Shown here one piece after another: positions 56,517 through 64,000 of a stretch of 64,000 nucleotides of DNA. Origin of the DNA: Theocolax elegans (lineage: Eukaryota > Arthropoda > Insecta > Hymenoptera > Cerocephalidae); contig CM047427.1 in NCBI GenBank assembly GCA_026168455.1, forward strand, positions 45,734,558-45,798,557, written 5' to 3'. The stretch's first letter is position 1. Every line of letters begins with the position of its first letter. The position numbers and the translations under genes were made by a program. The notes beneath the pieces are model-generated. The model had not been told where the DNA came from and did not search any database. It was given only the letters and a program-made list of their open reading frames with translations.

Positions 56517-57282
56517 AATACTCCCTTTTATCTTCAGCAAGCAGCCACAGCAAGCAGCAAAACATTAAATCCTGCATTCTCTCTTCCTATTTACTTTTTT
56601 ACTATCAGCAGCTTAATGTACTAACAGTACTAACAAATACCCCAGCAGCCAAGAAATAATATGCACAAATTTCTTATTAATTACGTTGTCTTAAAGAAAA
56701 TTTTTTTTTTTAAATGACTTAATGAGCAAGCAAAATAATGACGCAATAGCAGCAATATGGCAAATAGCTTCAAGACATGCACCAATCTTATAAATTAATA
56801 GCAGCATAATATATATAAAAATCGATATTTTAATTGCATTTAAAAATTTAATTTTTGTTATTAAATAAATTGTTTAATAGGAATGAGAGAGAACATGTAA
56901 GTATGCAGTATGAGAGTGTCGCGAACGCGAAATGAGCTCTCAAAGCGGTAAGATATAAATATAATGTAAGGGCCCAGCCAATCGTACTTATAAGCAAAAT
57001 AAGAGCAACATCGAATCACATATACCGTGTACACTAACACAGATAGCAGCCAAGCAGAATAGTCATGGAGACTAAACACGAGCACAACGCAACAGTAGCA
57101 CCGGCTACTTGTTAGAAATAAGTTAATTAAGAAACAGCATTACTGTCCCCACCATTACTAGCAGCGATAATAGCAAATAATTTTTTTTTATTTTTAGTAA
57201 AATAAGTATTTATTTAATTTATTATATTTTAGTTAGTTAGTTTTAAAATTCAGTTACGACTTCCGCGTAACTTCAGTTTGGT
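56517..57282 (+). other. Gypsy-2 3' untranslated region
   Basis: About 770 bp, AT-rich with scattered CAGCAGC, no ORF of interest, ending at the polypurine tract. Confidence 0.7.
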
Positions 57283-57297
57283 GGGGGGGGGGGGAGT
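57283..57297 (+). promoter_or_regulatory. Gypsy-2 polypurine tract, 12 consecutive G
   Basis: GTG followed by a run of G to 57294 and AGT, immediately before the 3' LTR. Confidence 0.8.
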
Positions 57298-58404
57298 TGT
57301 GACAAGGTATGTAATACCTGTCATAATAATAAGCGAGCGAGCTCCAATATAAACTAGCCTACCTACCCTCACATCTCTAAGCCTACCTAGCCTACCCGAA
57401 GCTCCCCAAATCCCCAATACTTCTCTTGGTTCCTTCCCCCTAGCACATGGAAGCAGCATGTCAGGAGAGGCGACACAACTACCAGGAGGCTTCGCACCAG
57501 GACATGAAGCAGCCTGCGATGGCCTAAGGTGCCAGATGGAGCAGCACGAGCAGCAACAAGACATCCAGGAAGCTGTGAAACAGTTAAATAATTAATAATA
57601 ATCCTAATAAGAAGGAATCAAGGACGCATGTAGTTGCACATAGAAACTGACAGCTATATGCTAGAAGAGGATTGGAAGTGAGGTTATGGTAATCATAACA
57701 TTACCATAACTCTCAATTAATAATTAGTAATCAAAACGCAGCACTCCCTCGGGAGATAGATATTCACCTAGGAAGCAGCCAGAATCCTTGACGCGCACCA
57801 GCTGAGCAGCCACCGTGAGAGCGAGTGAGAGAGAAGACTCGAAGATCGGCAACGTCGTCCGCCTTGATAAACATAGCCGCGAGCACTCACTACACGAGGC
57901 GCGCGAAACGACGGCGGCCGACGGGCGACTCGACACGAGAAGCTGCGCGCGCACGTCGGGCCCGAGCAGCGAAGCAGCGAACGAGCCCGAGCTCGAGAGA
58001 GCTCATCGGGACGCCTTCGAGGCAACATCGGCCGACCGTTACGTAGATTAGTAACCGATCACCGATCTCTGATAGTGTGTGTGTGTGAGAGCATTGACCG
58101 CAGAGCAGTAACTCCAGGAGACGATTTCCACTGTACTAAGGTGGGTGCACGCCCTACACCGGTATTTCACGATCTCTCCTGACCGTAAGTGTGCATCCTC
58201 TTTACTCCCCTCCCCTCCCCTCGCGCAGCAGGTAGCAGCAGCTCGCACGCGCAGCCGAGCATAAATATATAAATTCGCCGCGATCGTACGCGGTTGGCGC
58301 CCAATATTCTTATCAGCTATTATAATAAATATCTATTATTTTATATATTTTAAATTGTTATTTCGCCTTTGACGCCACGCCCTAATCCCCAGCTGACCGT
58401 TACA
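57298..58404 (+). repeat. Gypsy-2 3' LTR (1107 bp)
   Basis: Collinear with the 5' LTR except for two missing segments (joins at GAATCC/TTGACGCGC ~57786 and GATCGG/CAACGTCG ~57848) and scattered substitutions. Ends ACCGTTACA followed by the AATG target copy. Confidence 0.9.
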
Positions 58405-58408
58405 AATG

Positions 58409-58760
58409 TTACAGCCCAAGTGAGCTTTGTCGAATAACATTTGATACGAAATCAACGAGTATTTATACAAAAACAAAGTAGGTGTGTGTTTACAAACTAT
58501 ATACGTCATAGTTTGTGTACATTAGTCTCTTTAAAATATATTCATAACATTTCTGTATTGACGGTTTAAATGTTGAGTATCTTCCATTATGTTAATTGTC
58601 GAATTATGATGATCGATATGTAACATTTCCGAAATGAGTATTTTTTTATAGCAAGATTCTTTATCTATTATTTTTGTATCTTCCCAGTTAAAATTGTGAT
58701 TTACGTTATTTAAAATGTGTGCAGTAACAACGGCTTCTGGATTTTTATTGTTCTGATGTT
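58409..58760 (-). pseudogene. PLE-2 copy C: GIY-YIG tail right of Gypsy-2
   Basis: Matches 47053-47405 of copy A, covering the 3' UTR and the last part of the GIY-YIG-containing ORF. It breaks off at TTCTGATGTT, where the next repeat begins. Confidence 0.85.
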
Positions 58761-59576
58761 GTAACGTGGTATTTCGTCGTAATACCAGTTACAAATTATT
58801 TATTTATTTAATACAGGGACGACGGCCCCGAAGAACGCGTCTTTGTCATCGCCGTGGGTTAATAGTTAACCCGTCAGGACACAGTAGCGGAGATAGGACG
58901 ATCTCCTACGTACCGACACACGTGGCGGGAAAATCGGGAATCGGAAGGTTGTTTGTGGGTTAATTTATAGTTAAAATAATAACGCGACCGTTATATTAAA
59001 ATAAAACAAATAAGTATTTATTTAATAAGTTACACGGAGGTGCCTGACAATAATTAACGGGGCGTTCTCCCGGTCGCGTGGTATATACGCGGCAAGCAGG
59101 GGCTGCCCCCGTGCTCGCCCCGCGCAATACCCAATCGATTTCGGTAGCACTGGTATGCTACCGAACAAACATACGTGCACACACACACAACACACTAACG
59201 TATACCGACCAATGTCGGGTACTTACCGGGCTGGGTTGTCCATAGGCCCTGGTGTCCGTCGGCGCCCCGACGTCTGCTGGCCGGTCGAGTCGGCCCGGTT
59301 TCCCGTCGTTGTCGACGGTAGCCTGCAGGTGCGGCCTGATGCCGCGGCGATTTGCCTACCTCGGGGAACACTCAACCCGAGGTATTTGGTCCTTCGCACT
59401 GCACTTACACGAACTCACGAGCACTCGCGTACGGCTTCCCGGAGCACGGACGAACCGGTCCGGTACTTCCCGTGGCGCGCGGAACTAGACGTGACGATGT
59501 GTCAAAGGGTGCTGTCGCGGTCAAGACCGGCAGCGTACTGAGCTTTTCAGGAATTGTCGCATTCCCGAAAAGTACC
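58760..59576 (+). repeat. unidentified GC-rich repeat starting with a palindromic TGTAAC terminus
   Basis: Starts TGTAACGTGGTATT and immediately folds back as AATACCAGTTACA. The TGTAAC start is shared with the LTRs of Gypsy-1 and the solo LTR, so an LTR is possible, but no matching right end or target copy was found. The interior is GC-rich (e.g. TCCGTCGGCGCCCCGACG) and its frames on the plus strand show no known domain. Confidence 0.4.
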
Positions 59577-59578
59577 TA

Positions 59579-59609
<31 letters not shown>

Positions 59610-59617
59610 AAAAAAAA
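59577..59617 (+). repeat. (AC)n(A)n microsatellite
   Basis: AC dinucleotides followed by a run of A. Confidence 0.9.
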
Positions 59618-60417
59618 CCGAGCTAGATCGATGTCTAACACATCGATCATTGCCGCCGTTCCTCGCCTCTGGCATACCGGCGGTCGTCCTTGTCACGTCT
59701 CTTTTGCTATCTACTTGTCTTCCTTATCTTAGACTGTGACGGTTTTTGGACTACGGAACTTTCCAGAGTTCGCATTTGTCTTTTCCTTGTCTTGCGATTC
59801 AACTCTTTCTATGTTCTCTCTTGTGCTTCGGTTTTTTTTTTTATTTTTTATTCCTTTTACTTTATTTTATCCTTTCTACTTTTGGGGAACTAGGGACTAG
59901 GACTTTCTATTTTTGCTACTTCTGTCTTCTCTCTTCCTTCTCTTCCTACTCTATTCTTCTTTCTTCATAATATCTTCTCTCTTCCTCTTCTTTCTTTTTC
60001 TTCCCTACTTTGGTTTCTCATTGTTGTTTATCTACTTTTATAAAAGAAGGAGTTCCTACCTAGCGTCCGTTCATTCTCCCTAACTTTCATACCCTTTCAT
60101 ACTATCTTTCAAACTTTATCTTTCATCTCCATTCTTTCTTCTTTCTCTCCATTGCCATTTTTCCTCTTTCATCGTCATTCATTCTCGTCAGTTATATTCT
60201 ATCTAATAGAAAGTGTTAGTTTACCTATTGTCTAGTATGATAAGCTATCTTGATTACCTCTGTATCTATTTCCTTTCCTATCCCTCCATTTGTTAGTTAC
60301 AATGGAATTCTTTCTAACCTAACCACTTTCATTCCCTTCTCACTTATGCTTTTCCTTTTTCTCTCTCTTTTTCTCTTGTCTATCTACTTTCTGGAATATT
60401 GTCTATCCCTAACCTAC
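59618..60417 (-). other. pyrimidine-rich region, probable 3' UTR of the R1-type LINE
   Basis: The plus strand is strongly T/C-biased (TCTTCCTCTTCTTTC, TTTTTTTTTTATTTTTT near 59831). On the minus strand this is A/G-rich sequence after the ORF2 stop, suitable for a LINE 3' UTR. The true 3' end is not identified. Confidence 0.5.
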
Positions 60418-63240
60418 TCACTCATTCTCTTCCCTTAACTCTTCTGTTTGCGTTTCTTCCTCAGTTTTCACTATGTCTACGACTAAATCTCTTTCTAGAA
60501 TTTCCGTAGCATCCTTTGCGAGTAAGATTTCTTTTGTCATCCTTGGCAGCCTCTCGGTCCCTTCCTTTGTTTCCAATAAGGCTTTTGTGTCTCTCATTCC
60601 TGCCTCTGTCTCCTGCATGTGTTTTAGTCTTATTTGTTCGTACTTCACCCATTTCCATATAACATGTTCCGAGGAGTCTGTCTCTCCGCAGCTGCACAGG
60701 CCTGATTCTACAAAGTTAAATCGCATTCTGAAAGTTTAAAAATTTCCATGTCCACTAAGAATTTGCATTAGATACTTGCTCGGTTTAAGCCACGTCTTTT
60801 TCCTTCTTTCTTCCACGTTTGGCATTATCTCATATGTATGTCTGCCCTTTATAGAGTTATCCCACCTCGACTGCCACACTTTCCTCAATTCCTTGTCCAA
60901 TTCACACCTTGCATTGTATTTTCTCTTCCATTCATTGCCTGGTAGAGGATTCTCCACCGTCTGGTATGTGTAGCCCATGTATTTAAATTCCTTGTTCTTC
61001 CTTATGTAATACATTCCTATTCTTTTTTCATATTCCAGATCTATCGGCAAGTGACCCGTTATCATTGTGATGCACTCAGCCGAAGTGGTTCTATATGCTC
61101 CCGTTGTCTTCATTAGAGCAAATCTTTGTGACATTATGAGCTTTTTCTTTTGGACATTATTTGCGAGTTTAAACCATCCTGCTGCTGCGTACGTTATAAT
61201 TGGTATATATACCCCTTTGTATATTATTTCCAGAGAACGATAGCCCAAGCCCCACTCATCTCTAGCTAATCTCGCTAACCTTTGGAAAATTCCTCTGGTT
61301 TTCATTGAGATCTCCGTGACATGATGCTGCACACTTAAGCCTTTGCCAAATGAAACTCCCAGATATTTTACTGGTTCCTGTCTTTTAATTCTCTTGCCAT
61401 TTATTTTAATTACTGGGTAACATTTTTCATGGAATGTTCCCTTGGCTAAGAGCATGCCACATTTATCCGGTGCATGTTTCATTTTGACCTTTTTGCTCCA
61501 TCTCTCTATCATGTCAATTGCAGCTTGTCCTCTTATTTCTAGTTCTCTCCTGGAATCTCCTTCTACTATCACTGCCTGGTCATCAGCATAGGCTATCGTC
61601 TCATGTCCTTCTCTTTCTAATGCGTGAAGTATTTCGTCGAACACTACATTCCATAGGATCGGCCCCAGTAGTGAGCCCTGGGGACAACCTTTTGTCACAT
61701 CTTTACTCGCAAAGTTGCCACCTTCGGAAATAATTACTTTCCTATTACAGAGGTAATCCCTAATTATTTCATACAGTCTCCAGGGGCATCTCATGTGTCT
61801 TAGCTTTTCCAGTACTCCCGGCCACCATACGTTATCAAATGCTCCCTTTATGTCAAGAAACATTATGATGACGTACTTCTTGTTGGATTGTTTCACTTTA
61901 TTAACTACATAGACTATCGCATCTTCTGTGGATCTATTCTTCCTGAAGCCGTATTGTTTATCTGAAAGACTGGGTTCCACTACTTTTTCCAGTTTTCTGA
62001 TTATCAATCCTTCCAGTATTTTGCCTAATATAGAAAAAAGGCATATTGGTCTATACGAGCTTAGGAGACTTGGATCTTTATCGATTCCTTTTTTAATAGT
62101 AATGACCTTCCCAACTTTCCACATGTTCGGAAAGATGCCATACTTTAAACAGCTATTGTATATCTTTAACAGATCTTCGCCGACTACCTCTAGAGCATTT
62201 TTAATTATTGTCAGATTGAAACAGTCTATTCCTGGAGCTTTACCTGGCTTCATTTTCTTTACCACTTGTACCATCTCTGTTATTGTAAACTCCTCCGTTT
62301 CTCTGTATTCGTCTGTATATCTATTGTTCTGCAGCCTTATCTTCGCTTGCTCTTGTGTCTCTGAGTATATTTCATCGTCGGGGAACAGTCGGTCTAGTAT
62401 CTGTTTTGCTGTTTCTTCCCAAGTCATCGTGTATCCACTATCTGTTAGAATATTACTTGCGATGTCTCTAATCCTTGCCTTTTTGGCGGCCAGTTTGTAC
62501 GGTAAGCTCCATGGATTGTCATTGTCTTGTCTGGTTACGAACTCTTCCCATTTATGGGTCTTTGTCGAGTCAATTTGTCTTGTATACTGTCTCTTGGTCG
62601 ACTTATAAACCCTTTTCTTATATTCCCTTTGTTCTGGGTTCCTTTCCTTTTGAAATTGCCGTCTCAGTTTGTTCGTGTATTTTTTGGCCTGAGTCAGTTC
62701 TTCGTTCCACCATGGGACTTTCCTATTTGATTTATTCTTAGTTGATATGGCTTTGTCACATGCCATCCTTATGACTTTTGTTATGTTTCTCAGGCCGGCG
62801 ATCGTTGAGCCTGTATCGTGATAGTTCGGAATTGGTTTCCAGTTTTCTCTTAGAGTGTGTACAAATAAACCCCAGTTAGCCTTGCTGATCATGTAACGCC
62901 TCATATTTTCGCTGTTTCTGTATCTCCCGCTTACAGCCATTTCTCCTATCTCGAACGTTATAGTCCTGTGATCGCTGGAAGTCCAGTTCTTTTGAACTTT
63001 CCAGTTATGTATTCTTTCGATCATATTAGGTGAGGCTATTGTTACATCTACGTGTCCTCCTCCGACTTCACTTGCGACCGTTGCTATGATATTAGGGTCA
63101 TTTATCACACACAAATTATTCTGGATAATGAACTCTTCTAGCTTTTCTCCTTTTGCGTCTGTGTCTACTGGACCCCATAAGGCTGATCGGGCATTAGAAT
63201 CGATACCAATAATAAAGTTCTTTCCTTCCAGTGCATTAAT
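60418..63240 (-). pseudogene. R1-clade LINE ORF2: endonuclease tail, RT, C-terminal domain
   Basis: Starts at INALEGKNFIIGIDSNARSALWGP (first half of the APE endonuclease missing), then ASEVGGGHVDVTIAS and WTSSDHRTITFEI (SDH box). RT motifs are MKPGKAPGIDCF, YRPICLFSILGKILE, YGFRKNRSTEDAI, MFLDIKGAFDNVWW, GCPQGSLLGPILWN and the catalytic IAYADDQAVIV. An in-frame TAA (60736-60738) separates the last part, which continues TFRMRFNFVESGLCSCGETDSSEHVIWKW. The final Cys of the usual CCHC is Trp. ORF2 carries out target-primed reverse transcription in the nucleus. Confidence 0.9.
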
Positions 63241-63982
63241 TGGCCTTTACACAGTTAATACACTTTTTCTGGCTATTCTTATTCGGGCATTTATCGAAGG
63301 AGTGACCTTTTTCGGCGCAATGAGAACAGTACACCTCATTATGGCATACCTTACTGATGTGTCCGTAACCCTGGCACTTATAGCACCTGGAGACTAGTAC
63401 GAAGTCCTGCACTTTACAAGATTGGTAGTCAATGAATATTCTCCTCTTTTCTAATAGCCTACTTCTCATTTCCGGCGTAACCTCTACTACCCAGTTCGTC
63501 CTAGCTCCCTCTTTCTTCCCGGTTTTAAAATTCGGGATTATCTGCCTTTTGGCCTCGTCTTGTGTGCATGGGTTCTGTTCAGCTATAATTTCGACTATTT
63601 CTTTCTCATTTATGTTCTTAGGTAAGTCATAAATGATCAACCTCGGTCTCTGTTTTGTTGGTCTCGTCATTTCGAAATTTGCCCCTAGTTCTTTCTTATT
63701 AAGAATCGTTTGCAGAGATTCTTCATTCTCCGTTTCTATCAGCAAGCCCTTATTAGTTGTGCGTAGGCTTCTTATCTGCACTTTCTCTACTCTCGGCCTG
63801 AAGTTCGCCTGAAATTTCTGTTTCATCTCTTCTTCTGTCTTAAAAGATTCAGCGATTTTCGGTCTTATCACTAGTTTGTGATTTTTCGGGTTCTTTATAT
63901 TTACTTGTTTTGCCGTTTCTTTCGGCGCTACAAGTTTTCGCGACCCCTGCGTACGACTCTTGTTTGCTTTTCTCTCTTTCAT
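63236..63982 (-). pseudogene. R1-clade LINE ORF1 (Gag-like, zinc knuckles), C-terminus deleted
   Basis: Likely start ATG at 63980-63982, preceded by an in-frame TGA. The basic N-terminus is followed by a region resembling the RNA-recognition-like domain of LINE ORF1 proteins. Two complete CCHC knuckles (CYKCQGYGHISKVC and CSHCAEKGHSFDKC) come next, and a third begins (CINC) but is cut where the sequence jumps into ORF2. ORF1p binds LINE RNA. Confidence 0.88.
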
Positions 63983-64000
63983 TCATCGATTTTATCTGCC

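Larger units (their letters stand above)
50388..58404 (+). mobile_element. Gypsy-2: full-length Ty3/Gypsy LTR retrotransposon, inactive
   Basis: Both LTRs start TGTGACAAGG and end GACCGTTACA. They are flanked by AATG target copies (50384-50387 and 58405-58408) inside PLE-2 sequence that is uninterrupted at 47050. Plus-strand order is PBS, gag, protease, RT, RNase H, integrase, G-rich polypurine tract, 3' LTR. Inactivated by point stops (RT, integrase zinc region), frameshifts and an insert in gag. The coding strand is strikingly rich in AGC/GCAGCA and CCC. Confidence 0.93.
46858..58760 (-). mobile_element. PLE-2: Penelope-like element, head-to-tail copies, split by Gypsy-2
   Basis: On the minus strand the order is a 3' partial copy (C: 58760-58409 plus 50387-50193), a longer copy with the ORF (B: 50192-~47649), then another 3' partial copy (A: ~47648-46858). 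Shared blocks are TTAGTAAATAGTCGATTG, CACAACGTTTCGTCTGC, TTGATAATGAATATAATG and the GIY-YIG region. Partial copies flanking a full one are the usual pseudo-LTR layout of PLEs. Copy A joins Gypsy-3 at 46857/46858; the far right is cut by another element at 58760. Confidence 0.88.
60418..63982 (-). mobile_element. R1-clade non-LTR retrotransposon with internal deletion
   Basis: Minus strand: ORF1 (63982-~63236) with CCHC knuckles, directly joined to ORF2, which starts in the middle of its endonuclease. R1-clade features are the multi-knuckle ORF1, DSNAxSxLWG in the endonuclease, GCPQGSxLGPxLWN in the RT and a C-terminal CCHC. The 5' UTR lies beyond the window. One nonsense codon and the deletion are the only clear lesions, so the copy looks fairly young. 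Confidence 0.9.

Overview
The window is transposon-dense eukaryotic DNA, most likely from an arthropod and plausibly an insect. The basis is an AT-rich background packed with Copia and Ty3/Gypsy LTR elements, two Penelope-like elements (PLEs) with GIY-YIG domains, an R1-clade LINE, a second EN-RT LINE and foldback DNA elements. I found no convincing host gene, tRNA, rRNA or CRISPR array. Almost every coding region is a retroelement relic carrying stops, frameshifts or deletions. The species cannot be fixed from the sequence; Hymenoptera is only a guess.

Layout. 0-1 kb: end of a Copia element with its 3' LTR. 1.4-1.7 kb: 41-bp minisatellite. 1.7-3.9 kb: truncated EN-RT LINE (minus). 3.9-7.3 kb: nested inverted repeats, an LTR fragment, simple repeats and a complete 995-bp foldback element. 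7.3-22.7 kb: a composite palindrome. A Helitron/Helentron-like AT-rich unit (GC-hairpin end ...CTAG) sits at 7.28-8.47 kb and again in reverse at 17.78-22.69 kb. Between the arms lie a macrosatellite of ~0.96-kb units (10.8-15.4 kb) and foldback elements; the right arm is split by PLE-1 (18.6-22.35 kb), which itself holds a solo LTR. 22.6-27.1 kb: a 2.26-kb tandem duplication that includes the 3' end of Gypsy-1. 25.7-34.1 kb: Gypsy-1 (minus) with TTAT target duplications, inserted in another copy of the AT-rich unit. 36.6-41.7 kb: 82-bp satellite and a 2.48-kb tandem duplication. 42.8-46.9 kb: putative primer-binding site, a gag start (+), then a Gypsy-3 pol fragment (minus). 46.9-58.8 kb: head-to-tail PLE-2 copies (minus), with Gypsy-2 (+) inserted in the upstream partial copy (AATG target duplications). 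58.8-59.6 kb: unidentified GC-rich repeat. 60.4-64 kb: R1-clade LINE (minus) with an internal deletion.

How the parts relate. The nesting gives a relative order: AT-rich unit, then PLE-1, with the solo LTR in a TA tract of PLE-1; AT-rich unit, then Gypsy-1; Gypsy-3, then PLE-2, then Gypsy-2. Several junctions are flanked by homopolymer-length indels, so part of the duplication may come from assembly. The best leads are the TA-targeted foldback families, the macrosatellite joined through TA tracts, the hammerhead-like core in PLE-2, palindromic LTR termini in several LTR families, the AT-hook tail of the Gypsy-1 integrase and a double-hairpin insert in Gypsy-2 gag.
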